Positions 42,928 to 51,713 of a stretch of DNA of 64,000 bases are shown here, one piece after another (positions within the stretch are counted from its first letter, which is position 1; each line of letters opens with the position of its first letter). Position numbers and translations under genes: made by a program. Source of the DNA: Devosia ureilytica (GTDB lineage: Bacteria; Pseudomonadota; Alphaproteobacteria; Rhizobiales; Devosiaceae); contig NZ_JAMZCU010000004.1 in NCBI RefSeq assembly GCF_024273195.1, forward strand, positions 248,001 to 312,000. The letters are read 5' to 3'. Under the pieces are notes generated by a model. That model searched no databases. It was not told the origin of the DNA and worked only from the letters and a program-made list of their open reading frames with translations.

Positions 42928-43656
42928 ATGAGTCGGGATGCCGCGCTGAGCTATCTCGAACCGCTCGAAAACCGCACGCGCAACGTGGCGGTGCTCGATG
43001 CGCTTGCCGAAATGGTCGAGCGCGCCGGTCTGACGATTGGTGATCGCCTGCCGCCTGAAGTGTCGCTGGCTGCATCTCTGGGCGTTGGCCGCTCGACCAT
43101 TCGTGAGGCCCTGAACCGTTGGGAAGGTCTGGGGATTATCAAGCGGCGACGGGGGGACGGCACCTATCTGTCGGCGCGTGTGCAGACCTCGCGTGGCCTT
43201 GTGCCCACCATGGTCCGGCTCGAAGGCGAAGCGCTCCTGCGGCTGATTGAAATTCGACGCACCCTCGAGAACGATGTCGTGCGCAAGGCGACGCTCAAGG
43301 CAACACCAAAGCAACGCAGCGAGATCGCGCGGCTGTGTACCGCCCTGCTGTCTGAGGTCAATTCAGGCCGCCCGTGGCGCAAGACCGACCACGCCTTCCA
43401 CAACGCCATCTACGACGCTTCGGGCAATCCGATGTACGGGCAGATCCTCACCAATCTGGACCATGCGCTGGATCGGGGTGAAATCTCGCCGTTCAACCGT
43501 GACGCGTTTGGCCTTGAATCCTTCCCGATTCACCGCGACCTGGCCGACGCCATTGTCGCCGAGGATGCCGAACGGGCCGTTGATGCGATCAACCGCATCC
43601 TCGATACCGTCGAGGCAGAGGTGCGCGCCATCATCGCAGACGGCAAGCTGCTCTAG
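42928..43656 (+). CDS. GntR-family regulator, FadR/FCD subfamily
   Basis: The product is 242 residues from ATG 42928 (GGAGG 11 nt upstream); ATG 42910 and GTG 42886 are alternatives. The winged helix is clear (ALAEMVERAGLTIGDRLPPEVSLAASLGVGRSTIREALNRWEGLGIIKRRRGDGTYL). The C-terminal all-helical FCD domain follows (LLRLIEIRRTLENDVVRKATL, KTDHAFHNAIYDASGNP, IHRDLADAIVAEDAERAVDAI), with the His/Asp metal-binding pattern (DHAFH, H in IHRDL). It sits between the importer operon and the cyclic-amide-type locus and could control either. Confidence 0.9.
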   Translation: MSRDAALSYLEPLENRTRNVAVLDALAEMVERAGLTIGDRLPPEVSLAASLGVGRSTIREALNRWEGLGIIKRRRGDGTYLSARVQTSRGLVPTMVRLEGEALLRLIEIRRTLENDVVRKATLKATPKQRSEIARLCTALLSEVNSGRPWRKTDHAFHNAIYDASGNPMYGQILTNLDHALDRGEISPFNRDAFGLESFPIHRDLADAIVAEDAERAVDAINRILDTVEAEVRAIIADGKLL

Positions 43657-43680
43657 GACCGATCGCCATTCAACTCCGGC

Positions 43681-44490
43681 TTAGCCGGTCGTCTGCCATC
43701 TGTCAGAACCAGGCAGCGGCATGCGCTCGACCTCGCGCAGAACCTCGATCATGCCGGCCACATTGCGCTCGGCAATTAAACGACCCTTTTCGGCGGTTGC
43801 CAGCGCCGCCTCGCCAACCGCCCCGCCCGGATTGATATCCGAAGCGATCCAGGCATAGACATGCCCGAACGCCCCGGTGGGCCGGAGATACTTGAACGCC
43901 TGCTCGTCGCGCGCGGCGATGGAGGGAAAATTCTCGGCCCGCGCCATGTCCACGAGATCGGGCCGGAAGTGGAGGATAAGCGAAGTCTCCGCGTCGCCAC
44001 CATGAATGCCGTGGCGGCGTTCGAGGTCGCTTAGAACGCCATCAGGCGCCCCAAACCGCCAGCCGCTCTTGACCGCCAACATACCCGCCTCGACACGCAA
44101 CTCTCGGGCGACGATGCCCATGATCTCTTCATTGCCGCCATGGGAATTGACGAAGACGATCTTGCGCACCCCGGACCGGGCGACCTCAAGGCCGATCTGG
44201 GTCCAGGCGTCGATCAGGTTGGTCGCCTTGTGGGTAATCGTCCCTTTGGACCAGACATGTTCATTCGACTTGCCGACCGCCTGCACCGGCAGGATGCGGA
44301 TATCGAGATCGGCCGGTGCGCGCTCAGCCAGAAGGTTCATCATCGAGGTGTTGATGATGGTGTCGGTGCCCACCGGCAGGTGCGGGCCATGTTGCTCCAC
44401 TGCCGCGATGGGCAAGATGGCGATGGTTTTGTGGGGGTCGAGATTGTCGAATTCGCGGGCCGCGAAATCACTCCACCAGATCTTGCGCAT
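43681..44490 (-). CDS. Creatininase-family amidohydrolase
   Basis: The product is 269 residues from ATG 44490; the frame is open to 44571 without support. Metal ligands of the family are visible: E32 and H34 in VEQHGPHLPVGTD (plus D43), His in FVNSHGGNEEIMG and the HGGDAETS segment. Members hydrolyse cyclic amides such as creatinine, or formamides (FAPy deformylase). The gene lies 13 bp after a RidA gene and is divergent from an ABC importer operon that also encodes a cytosine-deaminase-like enzyme. Its last bases nearly meet those of the FadR-type gene. Confidence 0.88.
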   Translation of the reverse strand: MRKIWWSDFAAREFDNLDPHKTIAILPIAAVEQHGPHLPVGTDTIINTSMMNLLAERAPADLDIRILPVQAVGKSNEHVWSKGTITHKATNLIDAWTQIGLEVARSGVRKIVFVNSHGGNEEIMGIVARELRVEAGMLAVKSGWRFGAPDGVLSDLERRHGIHGGDAETSLILHFRPDLVDMARAENFPSIAARDEQAFKYLRPTGAFGHVYAWIASDINPGGAVGEAALATAEKGRLIAERNVAGMIEVLREVERMPLPGSDRWQTTG

Positions 44491-44503
44491 GTTTAGTCTG
44501 TCC

Positions 44504-44893
44504 TCAGGCGGGGCCGGCGGCGATGGCTTCGATCTCGACCACGAACTCGGGCCGGGCGAAGCCGGAAACAATCATTAGCGTGGACGCTGGAAATGGTTCG
44601 GCGAAGAGTGCGTTGCGCACGCCCATATAGGCCGCAAGGTGTTCGCGCCCGGTGACATAGGCATTGATGCGGACAATGTGCTCAAGGCCCAGCCCGGCTT
44701 CGGCCAGGATGGCGACGATGTTGTCAAAACAGAGCCCTGCCTGGCTTGCGCAATCTGCCGGCACCTTGCCGCTGGCATCTATGCCCAATTGCCCCGAGCA
44801 GAAGACCATTTGCTGCCCTGCCGGCACAACCACCCCATGACTATAGGGTGCAAAGGGCGGGTGGATCGAACTGGGCGCGAGTGACTTGAACAT
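44504..44893 (-). CDS. RidA (YjgF/YER057c/UK114) family protein
   Basis: The product is 129 residues. RidA proteins hydrolyse reactive enamines/imines; several subgroups act in catabolic pathways such as pyrimidine ring breakdown (RutC). Visible are FAPYSHGVVVPAGQQMVFCSGQLGID, a CFDNIVAILAEAGLGLEHIVRINAYVT segment, and FPASTLMIVSGFARPEFVVEIEAIA near the end. The usual active-site Arg (in R-x-x-x-x-V) may be replaced or shifted here. It is the first gene of a two-gene unit with the creatininase-family gene, with AAGGT before its start. Confidence 0.87.
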   Translation of the reverse strand: MFKSLAPSSIHPPFAPYSHGVVVPAGQQMVFCSGQLGIDASGKVPADCASQAGLCFDNIVAILAEAGLGLEHIVRINAYVTGREHLAAYMGVRNALFAEPFPASTLMIVSGFARPEFVVEIEAIAAGPA

Positions 44894-44926
44894 GAATACC
44901 TTGGTCGTTGCCGCGCATGCTAGGTC

Positions 44927-44995
44927 GGCAAATCTGCCATGGCCAGCATTTTACCTATAATCTGCACGCATGGCAGGCATTCGCAATATCTGCCT
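44927..44995. promoter_or_regulatory. Repeated ATCTGC motifs in the divergent ridA / importer control region
   Basis: ATCTGC occurs at 44932, 44960 and 44989, spaced 28 and 29 bp, each near a GGCA half (GGCA-n4-TGCC at 44927-44938; ATGGCAGG at 44970-44977). TATAAT is present at 44956-44961. The 209-bp gap must carry the promoters of both divergent units; the repeats are candidates for regulator binding, perhaps by the FadR-type protein at 42928. Confidence 0.35.
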
Positions 44996-45102
44996 AATTT
45001 TTAGCTTCACATGACTGCTCTCATGTCGAAAGGTAGGCCCACGGCGGCCCCGCCGACCGACACAACGCCGCGTCGTCCAAGCCGCGGCTCAGGGAGCGCT
45101 TG

Positions 45103-46104
45103 ATGCAGATTTCAAAGAAAACCATTCTCCTCGCCGCGCTGGCCCTGGCCGCCGGCCCGGCCACCGCTCAGGAACTTGACGCGGTGACCTTTGCGACGAA
45201 CTGGCTGGCCCAGGCCGAGCATGGCGGATACTACCAGGCCATTGCCGACGGCACTTACGAGGAATACGGGCTGGACGTGACCATCATGCCGGGCGGCCCG
45301 CAGTCACCTGGCCGGCCCATGCTGGTATCGGGTCAGGTGCAATTCTACATGGGCGGCGCTTCGGGGGCCATTAACGCCGTCAAGGAGCAGATCCCGACCA
45401 TCACCCTGGCAGCAATCTTCCAGAAGGATCCGCAGATCCTGATGTCGCATCCGGGCAAGTACTCCAGCTTCCCCGAATTGGCCGGCGCCGGAAAGTACAT
45501 TCTGGGCGCTGATGGCTTCACGTCATACTTCTCCTGGATGAAGACCGAATGGCCCGAGTTCGTCGAGGAAAAGTACGAGCCGTACCAGTTCAACCCGGCC
45601 TCCTTCCTGGCCGATGAGACCGCCATTCAGCAGGGCTATCTGACCTCCGAACCGCTCGCCATTGAGCGCGAGGCCGGCTTTGCTCCCGATGTGTGGCTGT
45701 TGGCCGACCAGGGGTATACGCCCTATTCGACAACCATTGAGGCCATGAAGCCTTGGGTGGACGAGAATCCCGACGTGGCCAAGCGCTTCGTCGAGGCCTC
45801 CATCATCGGCTGGTACAACTACCTTTATGGCGACAATGCCGCGGCCAATGAGTTGATCAAGGCCGACAATCCGGAAATGACCGACGACCAGATCGCATAT
45901 GGCATCGAGAAAATGAAGGAGTACGGCATCGTCGTCTCCGGCGACGCCGAAACCAAGGGCATCGGTTGCATGACCGATGCACACTGGACTGAGTTCTACG
46001 ACAAGATGGTGGAGGTCGGCGTCTATGAAGCGGGCCTCGACATCTCCACTGCCTACACGACCGAATATGTGTGTCAGGGCCTTGGCATGGACCTCGTGAA
46101 GTAA
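45103..46104 (+). CDS. NMT1/THI5-type ABC substrate-binding protein
   Basis: The product is 333 residues with a signal peptide (KKTILLAALALAAGPATAQ). The mature start FATNWLAQAEHGGYYQAIADGTYEEYGLDVTIMPGGPQ is the typical NMT1/ThiY/SsuA-like opening; such proteins bind pyrimidines, riboflavin, sulfonates, nitrate or similar small solutes. ATG 45103 has AGGGAG upstream. The downstream ATPase and permease complete an importer, and the following three enzyme genes indicate that the ligand is degraded. Its stop is followed by a perfect 10-bp hairpin. Confidence 0.9.
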   Translation: MQISKKTILLAALALAAGPATAQELDAVTFATNWLAQAEHGGYYQAIADGTYEEYGLDVTIMPGGPQSPGRPMLVSGQVQFYMGGASGAINAVKEQIPTITLAAIFQKDPQILMSHPGKYSSFPELAGAGKYILGADGFTSYFSWMKTEWPEFVEEKYEPYQFNPASFLADETAIQQGYLTSEPLAIEREAGFAPDVWLLADQGYTPYSTTIEAMKPWVDENPDVAKRFVEASIIGWYNYLYGDNAAANELIKADNPEMTDDQIAYGIEKMKEYGIVVSGDAETKGIGCMTDAHWTEFYDKMVEVGVYEAGLDISTAYTTEYVCQGLGMDLVK

Positions 46105-46113
46105 ACCTCTTTT

Positions 46114-46139
46114 CGGCGCGGACTGTCCGGTCCGCGCCG
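46114..46139 (+). promoter_or_regulatory. Intercistronic stem-loop after the NMT1-type gene
   Basis: CGGCGCGGAC (46114-46123) pairs perfectly with GTCCGCGCCG (46130-46139) around a 6-nt loop, 9 bp after the binding-protein stop. There is no T-run, so it is more likely a message-stabilising or attenuating hairpin than a full terminator. Confidence 0.65.
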
Positions 46140-46166
46140 TTCCAGCCCCCAGCCGGTATTAGTATT

Positions 46167-46997
46167 TTGACTGATGTGATTGAACCGGCCGCACGCTCGG
46201 CCGATGCCGCCCAGGAGCGCCTCGTTGTATCGATGCGCCATGTGAGCAAGTTATTCTCCAATGGCACGCTGGCACTCAAGGACATGAACCTCGATGTCCG
46301 GCGCGGCGAATTCCTCAGCTTGCTCGGCCCTTCAGGCTGCGGCAAATCCACGGCCCTGCGCATCATTGCCGGCCTCGGCTCGGCGTCCTCGGGTAACATT
46401 GACTGGCCCAGCTCGCGCATCAATGCGCGCGGCCTGCCCGAAGGCGATGTCGGCTTCGTGTTTCAGGAGCCAACGCTGATGCCGTGGGCCACCGTTTTGG
46501 ACAATGTTTATTTGCCGCTGCGCCTCAATGGCGTCAGCCGCTCGGCGGCGCGGCCTCGGATCATGGAATCTCTGGCCTCTGTGGGCTTGGCCGACTTCGA
46601 GAAATCCTATCCGCGAGAGCTCTCGGGCGGCATGAAGATGCGTGTGTCCATCGCCCGGGCGCTGGTGACCAAGCCGCGCCTGCTGCTGATGGATGAGCCC
46701 TTTGCCGCGCTCGACGAAATCACCCGCCAGAAGCTCAATGACGACGTGTTGCGCCTGTGGCGTGAGACCAGCATCACCGTGATCTTCGTCACCCATTCAG
46801 TGTTTGAAAGCGCGTTCCTCTCCAACCGCATCGTCGTCATGCGCGCCCGGCCCGGCCAGGTCTGCGCCGACCTCTCCATCCAGACCGCGGCCATGCGCGA
46901 CGCCAATTACCGCACTTCAGAAGAATATCGCGCCACCACCGACAGGGTTTCCCGCGCCTTGCAGGAAGCCATCATGTTGGGAGCACAGGGGAAATGA
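46167..46997 (+). CDS. NitT/TauT-family ABC transporter ATPase
   Basis: The product is 276 residues if it starts at TTG 46167; GTG 46176 or ATG 46233 are possible and none has a good ribosome site, so the start is uncertain. The ATPase core is clear: Walker A GPSGCGKST, Q-loop FVFQEPTLMPWATVLDN (SsuB/TauB-like), signature LSGGMKMRVSIARAL, Walker B LLLMDEPFAALD and the switch VTHSVFES. It powers the permease at 46994, whose start it overlaps by 4 bp. Confidence 0.9.
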   Translation: MTDVIEPAARSADAAQERLVVSMRHVSKLFSNGTLALKDMNLDVRRGEFLSLLGPSGCGKSTALRIIAGLGSASSGNIDWPSSRINARGLPEGDVGFVFQEPTLMPWATVLDNVYLPLRLNGVSRSAARPRIMESLASVGLADFEKSYPRELSGGMKMRVSIARALVTKPRLLLMDEPFAALDEITRQKLNDDVLRLWRETSITVIFVTHSVFESAFLSNRIVVMRARPGQVCADLSIQTAAMRDANYRTSEEYRATTDRVSRALQEAIMLGAQGK

Positions 46998-47860
46998 CCG
47001 ACGCCATCCATGCCTCCAATGTCGCCGAAGCCGGCACCGACAGTGCGGTTGCCATCGCCGTGGCGCGCACCAGTACCGTTGAGAGGATTTTGCGCATCAT
47101 CGTCCCGATGACCATGGTGTTGCTGGCCATCGGCCTCTGGCAACTGCACATCGTGATCAACCAGGTGCCCCGCTACATCATGCCGGCGCCGGGAGATGTT
47201 ATCACCGCTCTCTATACCGACTGGGGCACGCTTTACCCGTCGCTGCTGGTAACCCTGCGCATCACCTTTCTGGCGCTCGGCATTGCGCTGGTCGGCGGCG
47301 TTGGCCTGGCCATTGTCTTGGTCCAAAGCAAATGGATCGAGCTGGCCATCTTCCCGTTTGCCGTCATCCTTCAGGTAACACCGATGATCGCCATCGCGCC
47401 GTTGCTGATCATATACATGCCCGATACCCAGTCGGCGCTGCTCACCTGCGCCTTCGTCGTCGCCTTTTTCCCGATCCTCTCCAACATGGTGGCTGGGCTC
47501 AAAAGCGTCGACCATAACCTGCTCAATCTCTTCGAGCTTTATGGCGCCAACCGCTGGCAGACCCTGCTCTATCTCAAACTCCCGGCCTCCCTGCCCTTCT
47601 TCGCAGCTGGATTGCGCATTGGCGGCGGGCTGTCGCTGATTGCTGCGGTGGTCGCCGAGTTTGCGGCCGGCTCGGCCGGCAAGGGGGCGGGCCTGGCCTT
47701 CCGGCTGCTCGAATCGGGCTACCGGCTCAACTATCCGCGGCTTTACGCGGCGCTGATCCTCCTCATGATCACGGGGGTTGCCATCTTTGCCGCCACCTCG
47801 CTCATCGCCTGGCTGCTGCTGCATCGATGGCACGAAAGCGCCATGAAACGGGAGAATTGA
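46994..47860 (+). CDS. NitT/TauT-family ABC transporter permease
   Basis: The product is 288 residues with about six membrane segments (RIIVPMTMVLLAIGLWQLHIVI first) and the family-typical PRYIMPAPGDVITALY after the first segment. The cytoplasmic loop LFELYGANRWQTLLYLKLPASLPFFAAGLRIGGGLSLIAAVVAEF contains the ATPase contact. It is directly followed by the amidohydrolase gene with no gap, so transport and catabolism are co-expressed. Confidence 0.92.
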   Translation: MTDAIHASNVAEAGTDSAVAIAVARTSTVERILRIIVPMTMVLLAIGLWQLHIVINQVPRYIMPAPGDVITALYTDWGTLYPSLLVTLRITFLALGIALVGGVGLAIVLVQSKWIELAIFPFAVILQVTPMIAIAPLLIIYMPDTQSALLTCAFVVAFFPILSNMVAGLKSVDHNLLNLFELYGANRWQTLLYLKLPASLPFFAAGLRIGGGLSLIAAVVAEFAAGSAGKGAGLAFRLLESGYRLNYPRLYAALILLMITGVAIFAATSLIAWLLLHRWHESAMKREN

Positions 47861-49174
47861 ATGACCATCGTCATTCCTGCCGACGGCCATTACGTCCTGA
47901 CCAATGCTGCTGTCCCAGCCGCGCTGCTGGGTACCCCAGCCTCGGGCGCTCTCGATCTGATCGACATCACCATTGCCGACAGTTTGATTGCCGCCATTGG
48001 TCCGGCCGGTTCGGCCGTGTCACCGCAAAAACTGGACCTGCGGGGCGACATCGTGCTGCCCGCCTTCGTTGATCTGCATACCCATCTCGACAAGGGCCAT
48101 ATCTGGCCCCGCAAACAGAACCCCGATGGCACCTGGCTGGGCGCGCTCATGGCGGTCCTGGCCGACCGGGAAGCCAATTGGGCTGCGTCGGACGTCGAGC
48201 GGCGCATGGATTTCTCGCTGCGCTGCGCCTACGCCCACGGCACCGCCGCCGTCCGCACCCATCTCGACATGGCGCCGCCGCAGCACAATATCACTTGGGA
48301 TGTATTCGAGGCCATGCGCGAACGCTGGGCCGGGCGCATCGAGCTGCAGGCAGCCGGTCTCATGGGGCCCGACACCATTCTCGATAACACCGCCCTCAGG
48401 GCCATAGCCAACCGCGCCAAGGCGGCCGGGGGCATTCTCGGTGGCTCGACGGCGGTGCATGCCGAGAACCCAACCATCATGCGCAGGCTGGTGGCGATGG
48501 CCGGTGAACTGGGGCTCAACATCGATCTCCATACCGATGAATCCCCCGATCCGGCCGCCAATGCGCTCGAATGCCTGGCCGATGCCGTCATCGAAAGCGG
48601 CTTTACCGGATCAGTCGTGGCCGGACATTGCTGTTCGCTGGCGGTGCAGGACGACGAGACTGCCAAGCGCGTGATCGACAAGGTGGCCCGCGCCGGCATT
48701 GCGGTGGTCTCGCTGCCCATGTGCAACATGTATCTGCAGGACCGCGACAACACACATGGCGTGCGCACGCCGCGCTGGCGCGGGGTGACGCTGCTGAACG
48801 AGCTCAAGGCCGCCGGCGTTACGGTCGCCATTGCCTCGGATAACACCCGCGACCCCTTCTATGCCTATGGCGACCTCGATGGCTTCGAGGTGTTGCGCGA
48901 AGGCGCCCGCATCCTCCACTTCGATCATCCGCAGGATGACGCCTTTGCATGGACCCGCTCGGTTTCGGCCGACCCGGCCGCCATTGCCGGCTTCGGTTAC
49001 TCCGCCGAAATCAAGGCCGGCGCGCCGGCGGACCTGGTGCTGCTCAAGGGCCGCAACTGGACCGAGTTGATGAGCCGCCCGCAAGCGGACCGCACCGTGA
49101 TCCGCGCCGGCAAGGCCATCGACACCACTCTGCCCGACTACCGTGAACTCGACGACCTGATGGGACCATCATGA
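47861..49174 (+). CDS. Cytosine-deaminase-like metal-dependent amidohydrolase
   Basis: The product is 437 residues. The amidohydrolase barrel ligands are in order: DLHTHLDKGHIWPRK (H73, H75), the HTDESPD segment, VVAGHCCSLAVQ and ASDNTRDPFYAYGD with the late Asp. The sequence follows the CodA (cytosine deaminase) branch, whose members also deaminate creatinine, isoguanine, isocytosine and triazine amides. It starts right after the permease gene and overlaps the FAD oxidase gene, so it probably removes ammonia from the imported heterocycle. Confidence 0.87.
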   Translation: MTIVIPADGHYVLTNAAVPAALLGTPASGALDLIDITIADSLIAAIGPAGSAVSPQKLDLRGDIVLPAFVDLHTHLDKGHIWPRKQNPDGTWLGALMAVLADREANWAASDVERRMDFSLRCAYAHGTAAVRTHLDMAPPQHNITWDVFEAMRERWAGRIELQAAGLMGPDTILDNTALRAIANRAKAAGGILGGSTAVHAENPTIMRRLVAMAGELGLNIDLHTDESPDPAANALECLADAVIESGFTGSVVAGHCCSLAVQDDETAKRVIDKVARAGIAVVSLPMCNMYLQDRDNTHGVRTPRWRGVTLLNELKAAGVTVAIASDNTRDPFYAYGDLDGFEVLREGARILHFDHPQDDAFAWTRSVSADPAAIAGFGYSAEIKAGAPADLVLLKGRNWTELMSRPQADRTVIRAGKAIDTTLPDYRELDDLMGPS

Positions 49175-50574
49175 GCATTGCAGAATTCCGCGCCGAACTG
49201 GGCGACATCCCGCAGGAAGACAATCCGCGCATCGTGCAGCAGCGCAGCCGCGACCACTATTGGTATTCGCCTGTGCTCAAGCAGAAGCTCGACCATGTGA
49301 CTGCTGAAGTCGTCGTCTCGCCGCGGTCGACCGAGGAGGTCAAATCCGTGCTCCGCGCCGCCTATAGGCATGGCGTGGCCATCACCCCGCGCGGCGCCGG
49401 CACCGGCAATTACGGCCAGGCCATGCCGCTCTCGGGTGGCGCGATGCTCAACCTGATGAATATGGACAAGGTGCTCGACATCAAGCCCGACCGCGTCCGC
49501 GCTCAGGCCGGCGCGGTGCTCGAAGCCATGGACCACGAGACCAGGGCAGCCGTCGCTGGCGAGCTACGCTTCCACCCCTCGACTTACCGCATGGCCTCGC
49601 TGGGCGGTTTCATCGCCGGCGGCTCGGGCGGCGTTGGTTCGGTCCGCTGGGGTGGCTTGCGCAATCTGGGCAGCATCCTTGGCCTCAAGATCGTCACCTG
49701 CGAGGCCGAGCCGCGCGAACTCGATCTCACCGGCGAGGACATCCTCAAGGTCGCCCACGCCTATGGCACCAATGGTATCATTGTCGAAGCCGAGATGCCG
49801 CTGGCCCCGGCGCATGACTGGATCGACGTCATTGTCGGCTTCGACCAATTCATGGATGCCGCCCGGTTTGCCGAGGCGGTCGCGCTTCAGGATGGTCTAT
49901 TGCTCAAGGAGGTCGCGCCCTGCGCTGCCCCGATCCCGGAAGCCTATTTCAACCGCCACAAGCCCTATATCAAGGCGGGACAATCGGTGGTGTTGATCAT
50001 GGTCGCGCCGGTGTCTGTCGAAGCGCTGGCGCTGTTCACCAGGCATAACAAGGGCGAGATGCTCTATCGCTCCGACAAGGCGAGCGAAGAAGAACTCAAG
50101 CGCCTGCCGCCGGTCTATGAGCTGGCCTGGAACCACACCACGCTGCGCGCCCTCAAGGTCGACCCCTCGATCACCTATCTCCAGACCCGTTACCCCAGCA
50201 TCGACCATGTGCACAAGATCGTCGACCTCCTGGGCGACGAACTGCCCATGCATATCGAGATGACGCGGCAGGATGGTCAGGTCACGTTCGCGGGCCTGCC
50301 ACTGGTGCGCTACACCAGTGAAGAACGCCTCGAAGAGATCATCCGCATCCACGAGGACAATGGCTGCAATGTCTTCAACCCGCATCGCTATACGCTTGAG
50401 GAAGGCGGCATGAAGCGGACCGATCTTAAACAATTGGCTTTCAAGCGCGAGGCTGATCCCAAGGGTATTCTCAACCCGGGCAAAATGGTTGCGTGGGAAA
50501 ACCCGGACTTCGACTTCAACGCCGGCAAAGTCTGGCTGTTCGACGGCCTCAACACGGTTCAGCAGAGCGCCTGA
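49171..50574 (+). CDS. PCMH-type FAD-linked oxidoreductase (GlcD-like)
   Basis: The product is 467 residues. The FAD-binding domain (about 45-220) shows VVSPRSTEEVKSVLRAAYRHGVAITPRGAGTGNYGQAMPLSGG and FHPSTYRMASLGGFIAGGSGGVGSVRWGGL; the C-terminal cap ends in RYTLEEGGMKRTDLKQLAFKREADPKGILNPGKMV, the usual closing motif of VAO/GlcD enzymes. It would oxidise a hydroxy- or ring-CH substrate with FAD. No His-linked flavin site is evident. It is flanked by the amidohydrolase and a flavodoxin-fold reductase and overlaps both. Confidence 0.87.
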   Translation: MSIAEFRAELGDIPQEDNPRIVQQRSRDHYWYSPVLKQKLDHVTAEVVVSPRSTEEVKSVLRAAYRHGVAITPRGAGTGNYGQAMPLSGGAMLNLMNMDKVLDIKPDRVRAQAGAVLEAMDHETRAAVAGELRFHPSTYRMASLGGFIAGGSGGVGSVRWGGLRNLGSILGLKIVTCEAEPRELDLTGEDILKVAHAYGTNGIIVEAEMPLAPAHDWIDVIVGFDQFMDAARFAEAVALQDGLLLKEVAPCAAPIPEAYFNRHKPYIKAGQSVVLIMVAPVSVEALALFTRHNKGEMLYRSDKASEEELKRLPPVYELAWNHTTLRALKVDPSITYLQTRYPSIDHVHKIVDLLGDELPMHIEMTRQDGQVTFAGLPLVRYTSEERLEEIIRIHEDNGCNVFNPHRYTLEEGGMKRTDLKQLAFKREADPKGILNPGKMVAWENPDFDFNAGKVWLFDGLNTVQQSA

Positions 50575-51161
50575 TGCGGGTTCATGTCATCCACGCCCAC
50601 CCCGTTGAAACCAGTTTCAATCGCGCCCTGTTTCACACCGCCGTGGCGGGCCTCGAACAGGCGGGGCACAGTGTCGATGCCCTCAACCTTTACGACGAGG
50701 ACTTCCCTGCCGTACTCAGCCGCGCTGAGCGTCTGGGCTATCACGATGTGCCGGGCAATCTGACCCCGCTCACCGCCCCCTATGTTGAACGCCTCAAGGC
50801 GGCCGAAGCGCTGGTCATCGTTCACCCCGTGTGGAATTACGGCTATCCCGCCATCCTCAAAGGCTATTTCGACCGTATCTTCCTGCCCGGCGTATCTTTC
50901 ACCATGCAAGACGGGGATCGCGGCAAACTTGTACCCGGCCTCTCCAACATCAGGAAGGCGGCTTTCGTCACCACCTATGGCGGCGATCGCTTTCGCACCT
51001 TTGTCATGGGCGACCCACCCCGTCGCCTCGCCATGCGCTGGGGCTGGGTAACGTTTCGCACGCGGCCGAAATACCTTGCGCTTTACGACATGAACAACGT
51101 GACACCCGAGAGACGCGAAGGTTTCCTGGATAAGGTGCGTGCAGAGATGGGGCGGTTCTGA
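50574..51161 (+). CDS. NAD(P)H oxidoreductase, flavodoxin-like fold (MdaB/KefF/YwrO type)
   Basis: The product is 195 residues starting MRVHVIHAHPVETSFNRALFHTAVAGL, the flavin phosphate loop of the flavodoxin_2 family, followed by ALVIVHPVWNYGYPAILKGYFDRIFLPGVSFTM and AAFVTTYGGDRFR. Such enzymes reduce quinones or free flavin with NAD(P)H. Its ATG overlaps the stop of the FAD oxidase gene, so it is the last gene of the catabolic operon and may reoxidise or supply flavin for its neighbour. Confidence 0.88.
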   Translation: MRVHVIHAHPVETSFNRALFHTAVAGLEQAGHSVDALNLYDEDFPAVLSRAERLGYHDVPGNLTPLTAPYVERLKAAEALVIVHPVWNYGYPAILKGYFDRIFLPGVSFTMQDGDRGKLVPGLSNIRKAAFVTTYGGDRFRTFVMGDPPRRLAMRWGWVTFRTRPKYLALYDMNNVTPERREGFLDKVRAEMGRF

Positions 51162-51191
51162 TCGTCAGCGGCGGTGAGGCGTCGCGCTTGT

Positions 51192-51704
51192 TTAGCGCAC
51201 GCTGGCAGGCATCCCCGGCCTGTACCCGGCCAGGATCGCAGCCCGGAGTGCCTCTGCAGCATTGCGGGCTGCTGTCTCCTGCGCACCCGTGCGTGACGAG
51301 ATTTCGACCGGGGTCAGCTTTCCGCTCTGATAGGCGGTGTCGGAAAAGCGCGTCGCAGCGAACAGGACAGCATCGTCCTGCTCAATTGTGACTGACGCGG
51401 TGACCCGGACATTTGCGGGCCTTGCGACATCAAAGGCGTCCGACATTGAGCCGGGATAGCTGCCGGCCGATGCGGCGATGTCGAGCGTCGGGTCCTGCGG
51501 CGAAGCCTCCCCGGGAAACGCGACTTTCAAGCGGTCGATGATCAATTGCTCGATGCGGCTATCGGGCGGCAGGAAATTGAACCGCGCCGAAGCAATGCTG
51601 CCCGCCGCGTTCGTTCCATAGACCGGCGCGAAGCTGGTGCAGCCAGCCAGCACCACAGCCATCAAAGCAGCCGCCAGTCCTGAATAAATCGTCGGTCTGC
51701 CCAT
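51192..51704 (-). CDS. LptE-like LPS-assembly lipoprotein
   Basis: The product is 170 residues. A lipoprotein signal ends in the lipobox LAGC (Cys22), followed by TSFAPVYG, similar to the FRPLYG after the lipid Cys in LptE. Later parts match the LptE pattern: a central VRVTASVTIEQDDAVLFAATRFSDTAYQSG strand pair and a C-terminal QETAARNAAEALRAAILAGY helix. LptE plugs and chaperones the LptD barrel. It lies 9 bp after lptD in the same direction, whereas lptE is normally next to leuS/holA, which supports the call through partnership but makes the location unusual. Confidence 0.72.
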   Translation of the reverse strand: MGRPTIYSGLAAALMAVVLAGCTSFAPVYGTNAAGSIASARFNFLPPDSRIEQLIIDRLKVAFPGEASPQDPTLDIAASAGSYPGSMSDAFDVARPANVRVTASVTIEQDDAVLFAATRFSDTAYQSGKLTPVEISSRTGAQETAARNAAEALRAAILAGYRPGMPASVR

Positions 51705-51713
51705 CCGCGCCTC

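Noticed and set aside
44894..45102. TPP or FMN riboswitch before the NMT1-type gene
   Set aside because: The NMT1 family suggested thiamine or riboflavin transport, but no THI-box or RFN-like conserved segments were found in the 209-bp region.
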